Origin: Apodospora peruviana
Lineage: Eukaryota > Ascomycota > Sordariomycetes > Sordariales > Lasiosphaeriaceae
Length of the DNA stretch: 64,000 nucleotides
Assembly (NCBI GenBank): GCA_033439685.1
Contig: JAUEDM010000004.1
Span: 558,001-622,000, forward strand
Direction: 5' to 3'
The position numbers and the translations under genes were made by a program. Of this stretch, positions 55,039 to 64,000 are shown one piece after another. The notes beneath the pieces were generated by a model, which saw only the letters and a program-made list of their open reading frames with translations, had not been told where the DNA came from and made no database searches. The first letter of the stretch is position 1; the number at the start of each line of letters is the position of its first letter.

Positions 55039-57912
55039 ATGATGGCTTCTCCAGCATCGATTTCCGCTCTCCCGGCCGAGCTTGTCCTGTTTGTCGCCGA
55101 GAACCTCGTCTGCCTAAAAGATCTTTCATCCCTCGCTCAAGCCGACCGCAAGCTGTACAGCACCGTCAATCCACTTCTCTACAGGCGCGCCGCGTCAAGT
55201 CGTGATGCATGGGCCTTGGCCTGGGCCGCCCATTGCGGAGTTGTCGGCACTCTTAGAAAGGTCCTTGCTGCTGGCGCCGACCCGAATCACGAGTTCACTG
55301 ACCACTTCATGCTCGAGGAGTGGAAGAAAGCCAATGCTGCGTACAAGCTTGCTGCCGACAACAGGGACAGCGAGGTGTGGGATACGGACAACGAGGAGAG
55401 CGAATCCAATGCAGGCTGGTCGCTCGAAACCGACGACAGCGACCATGCCGCTACCCTTACCACAAACCAGCTCTCAAGCAACTCCAATTCCGACCAATGG
55501 GGCCATGTCTTTGACGACTCGGACCGCGACTCCGACATTTTGATGGATGAGCCTAGCGATGCTGACTCGTCCACCCTGGATGACGGCGACGATGAGGACG
55601 AGGCCTCGGCCGACCGTATGCGGGACATGGACATGTGGGAGCCGGAAACCCAACTCGTCATGCGCGGCTTCAACCCCATTCACCTCGCCGTGAGAGGCGG
55701 CCATGACGACATCGTCAAGATCCTTCTCGAGCACGGAGCCCGCATCAATGAGTATTCCCGGAACATGTGCGAATGCACCCGCCTCTTCGGCCTCTTGAAC
55801 GCTGCCGAATGCCCCAGGCGTTCGCAGCCTCCCCCTACCTGGTCCGCACTCCACATTGCCATATGCCATTCCCATCCATCAACTGCCAAACTACTCCTGG
55901 AGCGCGGCGCCTCTGACAAGATGGAGGTGCCCATTGACCCTGCCAAACCGCCCATGCTGGACCACTCTGCTAATGCACTCCACCATGCAGCCGCAATGGG
56001 TCTCGTTGACGTTGTCAGATACTTATTGGACAACACTGAAGTCGCTGTGGATGTCCGTGACCAAGAGACCTTGACTCCCTTCTATCACGCCTACGCCAAC
56101 CGCCGCTGGGACTCGACGGTGCCTCTCCTCCTCGACCGCGGAGCCAACATTGATGTGGATACCAAGATGTTTCTGCCTTACTCAACCATCACTCCTCTCG
56201 GCGAAGCTTGTCGACTTGGTAATTTTGACGATGCCGACAGATTGTTGGACCTTGGCGCAGATCCTACCCGTGGATTCATCGCCACCAGCACCGGTCGTGG
56301 ACTGTCACCTCTCCACATGTGCTGCATGCCATCGGCGCGGGACGGCGGCGAGATGCCACAGCAGCCCAGAATCTTCGAGGAGAAAGACATGGGTGTCCAT
56401 CGGATGAGGACGATAGAAAAGCTCGTGGCCAAAGGCGCCTTGCTCGATGCGAAGGACTGCAGTGGAGATACACCGCTGATCATCGCCGCGCAAAACGCCA
56501 ACGTCCCGGCACTAAGGGCTGTGATCGCAGCAGGCGCAGATATACACGAACGCAACGCCGTCGGCCGAAACGCCATGATGCAGGCTATCATGGGTCCGTC
56601 CAATCCTCCAACGCCTGCCTACAAGGGAGATTCTCCCATGCCTTTGGCGGTTACCCTCCAAGAACTGTTCAGGAATGGCGCTCGACTTGACGAGAGGGAC
56701 TTGGAAGGCAACACAATCCTTCATCTCGTGTTCAAGTGTCGTGTCGACGTCCCCGCGGAGGTGCAAATGTTTGTTCTGCGCATTCTTCTCAACATGCCCC
56801 GAGTCAGTGACCTATGCCACGTCAAAAACAAGGACAACAAGACACCACTTCAGTTGGCTTTCCAGGCGCCTTACCAGGCGCATAACATCGAGGCATGTGA
56901 TATTCTGATTCGCAGGAGCCGCCTGTGTAGCGGTCTCGGCCGCAGTGAGTTGATAGACATGCTGAGGGACGCGGCCCTCACACACAACGTCCAGGCCATA
57001 AACCTAATCCTGGATCTAGATGTGAACGGGGATTTGACGTCTGACCCGTCCTTACTGTCCGATTTGTTCTCGAAAGGCGGCGCGTCCGATGCTCTGATTG
57101 CACACTTCATCTCACTGCGCGGTTTTCCTCCTCTTCCTCCCAGCAACCTCACACATCTGCTTTGTCAAGCACTCCGAGCGGGAGAGCTTCGCCTCGCTTA
57201 TTCTATCCTGGACGCTGGAGCGGACGTTAACGATCGTGACCTCCAGGGCGACTATCCTATCGCAGTCTACTTCAGGGACCCCTTAAAAAGATTTACAAGT
57301 GAGAGGCGTCAAATGCTGGAGGCACTTCTCGACCGGGATGCAAACATCCACGTGCCTTTGTCCCCGGGTTCTCGCGAGCGGGTTTTCAGTTCAGTCATCG
57401 CAGAACGTTCGGAGTTTATAGTTGGCATGATGCTACGGAAACAACCTCCCCTGGCGGATGACCCTCGGGCGGTGGGCGGGTTTTACCTCCACGATGCCGT
57501 CACCATAGCATCTGATTCTATGCCCCCGAGCGAGAAGATAATCGACCTGCTTCTTTCCTCGGGCGCGAGTACTGCTGAGGTGGATGAGGACGGCGATACC
57601 CCGTTGTCGGTATTGCTCAAAAGTCTGTGCTGGAGACGGCATTTTACGTGGAGATATCATCGTTACATCAAGACGCTGCTGGGACGGGGTGATGTCGATA
57701 TCAATCGGCGGAATAATGCTGGGAAGTCATGTGCAGACTATCTTGAAGAGCTGATGCATACGAAGAACCCCGCTGGTTCCCAGACAACATTTCTCACGCG
57801 GCGCATCCGGCTCATCAGTGATAACGGAGCCGAACCTGGTGTGAAGGTTCTGGAGTTCTTGCCGCGTCCGCACAAGAGAGTCAAGCCCAACAACGTCAGG
57901 GCTGGTAAATAG
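55039..57912 (+). CDS. F-box-like / ankyrin-repeat protein, 957 aa
   Basis: Likely protein-interaction or substrate-recruitment factor. Single exon. ATG 55039 is chosen because the F-box-like helix (ALPAELVLFVAENLVCLKDL, then LSSLAQADRKLYSTVNPLLY) follows within ten residues, as in this fungal class; an in-frame ATG at 54514 would add 175 residues without domain content. An acidic low-complexity insert lies at about 100-190. Ankyrin repeats then run to about residue 900. Clear units include NPIHLAVRGGHDDIVKILLE, SALHIAICHSHPSTAKLLLE, NALHHAAAMGLVDVVRYLLD, TPLGEACRLGNFDDADRLLD and TPLIIAAQNANVPALRAVIA. The C-terminal repeats are looser. The F-box-like part suggests an SCF-type adaptor (inference). 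The frame is intact over 2.9 kb, so it is presumably expressed. Confidence 0.92.
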   Translation: MMASPASISALPAELVLFVAENLVCLKDLSSLAQADRKLYSTVNPLLYRRAASSRDAWALAWAAHCGVVGTLRKVLAAGADPNHEFTDHFMLEEWKKANAAYKLAADNRDSEVWDTDNEESESNAGWSLETDDSDHAATLTTNQLSSNSNSDQWGHVFDDSDRDSDILMDEPSDADSSTLDDGDDEDEASADRMRDMDMWEPETQLVMRGFNPIHLAVRGGHDDIVKILLEHGARINEYSRNMCECTRLFGLLNAAECPRRSQPPPTWSALHIAICHSHPSTAKLLLERGASDKMEVPIDPAKPPMLDHSANALHHAAAMGLVDVVRYLLDNTEVAVDVRDQETLTPFYHAYANRRWDSTVPLLLDRGANIDVDTKMFLPYSTITPLGEACRLGNFDDADRLLDLGADPTRGFIATSTGRGLSPLHMCCMPSARDGGEMPQQPRIFEEKDMGVHRMRTIEKLVAKGALLDAKDCSGDTPLIIAAQNANVPALRAVIAAGADIHERNAVGRNAMMQAIMGPSNPPTPAYKGDSPMPLAVTLQELFRNGARLDERDLEGNTILHLVFKCRVDVPAEVQMFVLRILLNMPRVSDLCHVKNKDNKTPLQLAFQAPYQAHNIEACDILIRRSRLCSGLGRSELIDMLRDAALTHNVQAINLILDLDVNGDLTSDPSLLSDLFSKGGASDALIAHFISLRGFPPLPPSNLTHLLCQALRAGELRLAYSILDAGADVNDRDLQGDYPIAVYFRDPLKRFTSERRQMLEALLDRDANIHVPLSPGSRERVFSSVIAERSEFIVGMMLRKQPPLADDPRAVGGFYLHDAVTIASDSMPPSEKIIDLLLSSGASTAEVDEDGDTPLSVLLKSLCWRRHFTWRYHRYIKTLLGRGDVDINRRNNAGKSCADYLEELMHTKNPAGSQTTFLTRRIRLISDNGAEPGVKVLEFLPRPHKRVKPNNVRAGK

Positions 57913-58967
57913 CGACGTTGGAATGTTCCTACCTAGCAAGAAAAGGGGTAGTTCGCGGAATGATGGCTCATATTTAAGTGCTGGTAGTGTTGCTGAGAGG
58001 GGCGCTGGGGACGGGAGTTCTTGAGACCGGGGTGTTTGATGTTTTGTGATATTCCGGAGAGTCAGGAGTTTTGATCATGGCATGAGTGCGAGATCAAAGG
58101 GTGGTGTCAACTGTAAGTGAAGTGGCCAGCTAATGATTGTTAAATGGGGATGAGCTTGTTTTCGAAAATACCCTGGTAAGATAGAATGCTGCACCTTTCT
58201 GGATATGAAATGGAATCGAGATATTAGAATTTGTCGTCCGATTATAGAGAATTCATACCCCAACACACCGGTATCTTACCGATGCCACTCACATGATGTG
58301 TTCAGTGATTGTTTGCGTATTTGTCCAAGGTACTTATATCAAGATCGTACAATGTCATGCGGATGAAAGGAGACGCGAGCTCTAAGCAAGGAGAATCCGC
58401 ATCCTTCCAGTGTCATCAGACTTCGCGCACGAGAAACTAACAACCACAATCTACAAAATCCCATCCACGTATCCAGCCGAATGACCTCCGCCCACCGAAA
58501 GTCCCAACACTACCTAACTACTCGTACATCCAACCCGCTCGATACAGTATCATGCCGAATGATATCTATCTAGAATATGGTATGAAATACATACTCGCAT
58601 CCACATTCCACCACAGCCTCCAAATAGCAGTGTATATAGCCTCCGAACAACGAAGGGGAAGGAAGAAAGAGGACAGTACGAAGCGAAGAAAGAGAATAAA
58701 GAGAAATCAGTCATAAAATCGTACAACACTGCCAATGATGTTCCTTTCCAGCTGCCCAAAAACCTTCGTTTAAAAAAAGACAATAAAAACGACATGACAA
58801 AAAGAATTGCAAAGACAGTTGAAAAGGCATGGGGAATCTAGGTAGGTAGGTACTGAAAAATGCAGCCCGCTAAAACCCCAAGAGAAAAGCATAAAACTCA
58901 TGATACGTGACTTGAAACACACAAAAGAAATCTTCTGTCCCCCCTCTCAAACCATCAGACCTAGTAA
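57913..58967. other. Convergent intergenic region, no gene seen
   Basis: A/T-rich. Contains TCTAGGTAGGTAGGTACT (58837-58854), another copy of the recurring motif. Small frames lack motifs. Confidence 0.5.
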
Positions 58968-59222
58968 TCACCGCAGCAGGTGGTAGCTGTACCGCCGAAC
59001 GCGGCGGCGGATGTAGTACGAGTAGCCGTCATGGTAGTGATGATCACGGTCGTGGTCGCTGTCGTAGGCCGGCGCACAACACTCGGAGCGGCCGCAGTCG
59101 CGCGAGTAGGTGTTGCCGTCACCCTTGTCGACGATGGTGGAGCAGTAGCGGCGGCTGCAGAGGACGATGCGGTCGCGCCGGAAGTGGCCGCAGGACCAGT
59201 AGTCTGTGTAGGATTTGCACAT
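58968..59222 (-). CDS. Small Cys/His/Tyr-rich protein, 84 aa
   Basis: ATG at 59222, single exon, no signal peptide. The start MCKSYTDYWSCGHF resembles small fungal proteins with a C-x(8)-C-G-H start. Further cysteines (VLCSRRYC, DCGRSECC) could chelate zinc. The C-terminal half is a His/Asp/Tyr/Arg-rich tail (DSDHDRDHHYHDGYSYY). No function is known. It is supported by composition and a clean start rather than by a domain, and the opposite strand is open over the same stretch. Confidence 0.5.
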   Translation of the reverse strand: MCKSYTDYWSCGHFRRDRIVLCSRRYCSTIVDKGDGNTYSRDCGRSECCAPAYDSDHDRDHHYHDGYSYYIRRRVRRYSYHLLR

Positions 59223-60998
59223 TGTTTCTTTGCTTTTAAGGTAGGTAGGTAGGCTAAGTTGTAAAAAGTCGTTGGTAGGTTGTCTGACTTAATGACTGAC
59301 TGACTGACTGACTGACTGACTGACGAAGTTGGTTTGGTTCAGGGGTCGATAGTATGTTCTTGTGATAGACAGCGAGTGCTACCTTGAACTTGGCAAAGAA
59401 CGTTAAGTGTTTAGTAAAGATGTGTGGAATAGGTGTGGTTGAAGATTGGAGAGAGGGGGAAAGAATGACAGTCGGGATGATGAAGCCACTTTTATTCAAG
59501 ACTGACAGTGTCGTGTGGCTGTGCTATTTGTTGTTCTTTTGAGGGAGCCTGCGCATGGTCTCTCACCTACGGTGTGTACGGCATGATGCGTAATTGTGAG
59601 GCGGTTGAGTCATTACTGGGAGGTCACTCACCTTGGTCCGCCCATGGGACACCACTTGGGTACTCTGTTACACCGTGGCCTCTGTTTCTCTCTGAAACCT
59701 TGTCTTTATGTAAGTCGGCGACCTCTTGGACGAGAGTGCCGAGAGGATGAGTTAGGTGGAGGGCACGTCGCCAGGGTCCCTCAGTCTTGAGCTCATAGTG
59801 TATACTAGATGAAGCAGTTGAAAAGTTGGCGAGATAAAGAAACTTTACTGCATCGACCCGCTTGTTGGTGTCACGCAATTACTGATCGCTGCCACGATTC
59901 CGTTGTCTCATTCGCCTTATAATGAATATCGGGGACTCGGAGAAATGAGATGAAGTCCACCAAGTGGCATTTTCCCTGCCATGATCAGCACAGGATAATT
60001 AATACCTAGGTAAACGCCCAATTGAGCAGTGAAGATATGGGGGAGCGGCTGCCTGATAAAGTGTCCACGTCGCACGTGCGGCCATCCGGTAGACCTCCAC
60101 ACTGGGGAATGCAAGTCATCCGAATGGGCTGGTGATCACTGATTGGTCGTAGTTGTTACACAGCCCGCCTGTTGTTGGTTGCCGCACTGCGCTGCCTGAC
60201 CGTCCCGGGTGGCTCTGCCCGTCACGCGCGGGAAACAGACTCTTCGGTCAAAACAATCGGCGACTGAACGGGACCGGGGATCAGTGAGAGTGACTATCGC
60301 CGCCGGCCACAGACATGACCCGAAAAGCTGGTCGGCTTGCGGGAATGACTAGGTACACGGGGCGCATTCCCACCAAAGAATGAGGATGTGAGGCTGAATA
60401 GGGGCAAAATGGAGATTGGATTCATGCAGGAATTGACTTTGAGAGGTAGCCAAGCTTGAACCGAGTTGAAATGTCAGTCTCAGTCGACGCAACTTGAACT
60501 GCTTTTCGCCACTGTAGGTATGAACATGTATGCGATTTCGACATGGATTCGACTTGGAAGGCGGTCAAGTTCAGCGATTACGGCTATTGGCAATCCGAAA
60601 GAAATTCTATAGACCTTTTCTAGTATTTCTTTATGATCTTATCCAGCTTGCAGCACAGCTCTTTAATCGGCCTTGATGCAGCACATGGATGGCCCAACCA
60701 GGAGAGTTCATGACGACGCTTAAATCCGCGAATCGACTCCTTTTACCACCACAGAAGTAAACACTCCCTCATCTGCGAAGTCTGTGTGCGCTAAGGTCGA
60801 ACAAGCGTGGGATATAATGTCACGAATTGATGCATATTCTCCAAAGTTGAATGAGGTCATCAGACATGCAGTTAGACGGCGCAACAGGCAGCAGTCCGAT
60901 CGACGGCCCCAACAAAACTTGACTGACAACAACTCAAGAACCGACTTGATAATCAAGTACCTAGCAACACTCGTCTTTCAAAGAACAAGAATAAGAAG
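59223..60998. other. 1.8 kb without a supported gene
   Basis: Contains GGTAGGTAGGTAGG (59240-59253), a TGAC microsatellite and AATACCTAGGTAAA (60001-60014). Upstream region of the second ankyrin gene. No coding frame is supported. Confidence 0.5.
59293..59324. repeat. (TGAC)8 microsatellite
   Basis: Eight perfect tetranucleotide units about 70 bases upstream of the small Cys/His-rich gene, so probably within its promoter or leader. Confidence 0.93.
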
Positions 60999-62693
60999 AT
61001 GTCGCCAGCACCTAGACCAGCCAAGATTATCTCGGGTGCGACCGACGCTACTAGCAACGATGACAACAACGACACCAGCGATAGTAACACCGATACTCCA
61101 ATTGACACCCCTCCCCCATCTCCCCCGCCGGGTAATTTCTGGGCCGGCAGAGTCGATGACTTTATCAACTTCTACTCGGACCCGGAATGGTACGACCGCC
61201 TCGGCGGCGACCCGTTCACTCGAAACAAGATATGGGAGATGACAGACCCGACGGAACAAACCAACGCAGTCCTCGAACTCCTGGAAAAATTCCCCTACCG
61301 CGGCCTCTGGATGCTATTCGAAAGTGCCGTGCGTGGAAATCTACACCTCGTCAGAGCACTCCTGCACGCTGGTGTACCTCCACATTGCGGCGGCAGCCGG
61401 GCGGATGATGATGATGACAAAAGCCAGACAGATAATAATAATGATAATGATGATGATGATTCACTCGTTCCTATCCACGCTGCAGCGTTCCATGGCCACG
61501 TCGAGTGCGTCAAGGCCCTGGTCGAGGAGGGCGGAGTCGATCCGGATATCCCGGACGGGACCGGCACGCCGTTGATGCGGGCGCACATGACTCCGCACAT
61601 GCATGTCATCCGGTACCTGCTCTCTACCGGCCGCATCAACCTGCGCCGTCGACAATTTTTCAAGAGTACGGAGCGGCATCCGCTGGAATGGATCCTCTGG
61701 AACGGAAACGCCGAGTCAGCAACTATGCTGGCCGAGGCCCTCTGGGAGCAGGGCGAGCCCCGCGAGGTGCCACCCGAGGCCATCGAGGCCGCTGCCGAGG
61801 GTGAGGAGGTGGGCAACTTGCGGTTTGCACTCAGCGTGGGCGGGTATCCCGATCCAGACGCCGTCGTGTGGGGAGAGACGTCGTTGAGTGCACAGCAAAG
61901 AGCTGTTCTCGTGCGCGCGGCTGCGTGCGCAGCCCAGGCTGTTCGGTTGAACACGCTCAAACTCGCTCTCCGGTATCTGGACAAGCCCGGTGAGCTATTT
62001 GTTCCGCAGGTCGAGGAGAAAGAAGCTTTCCGTGTAGGGGTGTTAAATGCGGCGGAGAAAGACGCGGAAACATTCGACTTCGTCTTCAATATCCTCTGCC
62101 GGTCTAGTTTTTACACCGAAGAGGAAAGAAAGGGTGACTTGGCGGACAGCCTTTTCGCGGCTGCATACACAAATTGCCTGCCTATGGTGCCGCACCTGAT
62201 CGAGAAGCACAAGGCGGACCCGAACACGGCGAGCCAGACTCAGAAACTTCTCCCTCTCGGGATGGCCGCGATGAACGGGTGCGTCCCTACCGTACAGTAT
62301 CTTATCCAAGATGCCCCCATCAAGGCTGATATACACCTGGGCGGCGGTGAGCATGGTCTTTTGACGGCGTTGTGGTATGCCCTTCGAGAGAGGCGCGAGA
62401 AAGTGGTGGGCTTACTGCTTCGCCACGGCGGCCCCGTTGATGGCGTCCATCCGGAAGACACGCCTTTGGACTTTAGGGAAAGTGGAGAGAGTATCCAGGT
62501 AAAGGTGGTTTCGTTCATGAATGAACGTCGAGAGGTCCGCGTTTACACGACCAAATATGCCTTTGAGAATGCAGATCTCGGAGACGCAAGGTCAACGGTC
62601 ACGCTGAAGTTGGAGCGAGGTGATGAGGATTGGTGGAGGAAGTTGGAGTATCGTGGTGAGCCTCAGGTGCCCAGTCGAGCCACTTTGCAATGA
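60999..62693 (+). CDS. Ankyrin-repeat protein, 564 aa
   Basis: Probable protein-interaction protein. Single exon, ATG 60999. Seen: a Ser/Thr/Asp/Pro-rich N-terminus to about residue 46; then FWAGRVDDFINFYSDPEWYD; and ankyrin-like repeats, the best being LFESAVRGNLHLVRALLHAG, IHAAAFHGHVECVKALVEEG, GTPLMRAHMTPHMHVIRYLL, LADSLFAAAYTNCLPMVPHL, LPLGMAAMNGCVPTVQYLIQ and ALWYALRERREKVVGLLLRH. The first repeat is interrupted by an Asp/Asn low-complexity loop (DDDDD, then DNDDDDS) from a GAT/AAT repeat at about 61405-61460. The C-terminus is not repeat-like. No F-box was found, unlike the neighbour at 55.0 kb, so the two are not obvious duplicates. Confidence 0.9.
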   Translation: MSPAPRPAKIISGATDATSNDDNNDTSDSNTDTPIDTPPPSPPPGNFWAGRVDDFINFYSDPEWYDRLGGDPFTRNKIWEMTDPTEQTNAVLELLEKFPYRGLWMLFESAVRGNLHLVRALLHAGVPPHCGGSRADDDDDKSQTDNNNDNDDDDSLVPIHAAAFHGHVECVKALVEEGGVDPDIPDGTGTPLMRAHMTPHMHVIRYLLSTGRINLRRRQFFKSTERHPLEWILWNGNAESATMLAEALWEQGEPREVPPEAIEAAAEGEEVGNLRFALSVGGYPDPDAVVWGETSLSAQQRAVLVRAAACAAQAVRLNTLKLALRYLDKPGELFVPQVEEKEAFRVGVLNAAEKDAETFDFVFNILCRSSFYTEEERKGDLADSLFAAAYTNCLPMVPHLIEKHKADPNTASQTQKLLPLGMAAMNGCVPTVQYLIQDAPIKADIHLGGGEHGLLTALWYALRERREKVVGLLLRHGGPVDGVHPEDTPLDFRESGESIQVKVVSFMNERREVRVYTTKYAFENADLGDARSTVTLKLERGDEDWWRKLEYRGEPQVPSRATLQ

Positions 62694-64000
62694 ATGATTC
62701 CAGTTGGCAGGACTCGCTGTGTCCCTGAATTACTGGAGGCTGCAACAGATTACTTGAGAAGGCCATTTATATCCAAGAGCGCCTTGAATCCCGGCAGGTG
62801 TCAGCATGGTGAAAGGGTCGAAACTGCACGATATGGTAAAAGTGGTAGTGCTGGTACTGGTAATGGAGTGAAGGTAATTTAATTATCTCCTTGCCTAACA
62901 GCGCTCGTGCTCCAACTCGGGGATGTTTTGCTTCTAAAAATTCCCGATGTACCAACTGATGTGCCTTACTGCGTCTACCTGTTGGTCATTGCGTGTAACT
63001 AGACTGGTGGCTATCTTCCAGCACAAGGCAGGTTGGGTGGGGACTAGGTTGTAAATAGGGCTCCTTCGACCGGAGAAGTTGAGGAAGAGACCTGGTCAAG
63101 ATTGGACCCTGTCTTTTCCTCTTGAGAGTCGGATGACTGGTGACAGGTGGTGGACGAATGGGAGGTGCATCCGGGTTTTGGTGTTGCTTACGCCCAGCCA
63201 TACTGCGAGCTTTCTTATGCTACACAACATCAAATTTGACTGCAACGGTGCTGGCTCTGGATGCGGAGCGCACTGCGGCGGAAACCGAAGTGCCCAGATG
63301 CATTCTGGTGAGTTTTTGTACCAACCGGCAGTGCTCGGTCGACCAACCGCAAACCTTTCCACCATCCCACGCTGGCAATAAAGCTGCAGGGTGCTTTCCA
63401 GGTTTATCATTAACAGACGTTGCGGTGTGCTATTCTTTGCTCACTATTGTCCATATCGGCTCTGCAGTGCTGCCGACACCACCCACACTTGTGTCACCCA
63501 CCTCTCTGGAATCTCGCCAGGGAGTTTTACATGTTGCCAAAATCAAGATCATGGTGAGCCTTCTGTTACCGAGGGGCCAAATGTTCACACTATTCCATCT
63601 TCTCCGGACCCGCCTCTTCGTCCTCCGTGCTGTTCAAGATAACTCGATTGGGAACAGAAGCAGACACCACTCCGTCCACGTCTTCCCTGCTCAGATAACC
63701 GATGTTCCCATTTTGGGTTTGTGCGACACCGGTGCTATGGGACCAGCGAGACTGGTCTGACAGCAAAGCTGCAAGAAGCACCGAGGTGCAGCTCAGGACC
63801 TCATCCTGTCTGACCGAGTCTGCATAACTGTCGTATTCCGCTCCTCCCTCCCTGTCAGCAGCAGGTCACGGACAAAACCCATGTTTCTTAAAAAGGTTGG
63901 TCCTTCCGTCAACCTTTTCCAATACCGCCCTTTTGGGTCTTTTGTCATGGTTGTTCACCTCGTCAACATATCTACAATGGACTGAGCTGGTGGCTAGGCC
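62694..64000. other. Right end of the window, no gene supported
   Basis: Several Cys-rich frames occur (for example 63391-63642 with CQNQDHGEPS; 63140-63760) but none has a start with a signal peptide or consistent splice sites. A gene reaching in from the right cannot be excluded. Confidence 0.4.

Noticed and set aside
63140..63760. Cys-rich frames at the right edge as a small secreted effector or hydrophobin
   Set aside because: Cysteine spacing does not match hydrophobin or CFEM patterns, no signal peptide, and competing frames are equally open.
1..64000. CRISPR arrays, tRNA or rRNA genes, and intact transposons
   Set aside because: No spaced direct repeats, no cloverleaf-type A/B box pairs noticed, and no transposase or reverse-transcriptase motifs in the open frames.

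Overview
The window is nuclear DNA of a filamentous ascomycete (Pezizomycotina, most likely Sordariomycetes). The evidence is short GT-AG introns of 51-108 nt, many with a CTAAC-like branch point, pyrimidine-rich leaders, non-operonic genes on both strands, and lineage-typical families: HET-domain proteins, a Zn2Cys6 regulator, fungal LtrA, an MpaB/rubber-oxygenase-like protein, an MNN1-type mannosyltransferase and F-box/ankyrin proteins. I did not try to name the species. I saw no tRNA, rRNA, CRISPR array or intact transposon.

Layout. 0-5.6 kb holds housekeeping genes: the 5' part of the SEC7 ARF-GEF gene (minus strand, cut by the left edge) and the mitochondrial pyruvate dehydrogenase E2 gene. 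5.6-8.9 kb has no convincing gene and leads into a three-exon Zn2Cys6 transcription factor (8.9-11.6 kb). 12.2-17.9 kb contains three neighbouring members of a Thr/Ser-rich secreted family that I do not recognise. It is built on a four-cysteine module centred on C-x-G-C. Two members look intact and one is broken. 18.3-24.1 kb has a small membrane protein, a spliced ML-domain lipid-binding protein, a decayed reading frame and an LtrA membrane protein. 24.7-26.6 kb is an intact HET protein.

27.5-33.6 kb carries two convergent orphan genes (1309 and 490 aa). 34.4-39.2 kb has a MYND/SET (SMYD-like) gene, a D-2-hydroxyacid dehydrogenase and a cupin gene. 40.2-42.2 kb is a second intact HET gene. 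42.9-49.2 kb holds a divergent pair, an MpaB/DUF2236 protein and a multi-pass membrane protein, followed by a GT71 mannosyltransferase. 51.2-52.6 kb is a HET pseudogene with a one-base insertion, further frame changes and a large internal deletion. The right part has a probable single-pass membrane protein, an F-box/ankyrin protein, a small Cys/His-rich protein and a second ankyrin protein.

The genes do not form one pathway. Themes are allorecognition or repeat proteins (three HET loci, two ankyrin genes) and a local family of secreted CxGC proteins, which is the most interesting structure. Exon boundaries were read by eye from splice consensus, reading-frame phase and family conservation. 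They should be accurate to the base where I call them confident, but no transcript data were available.
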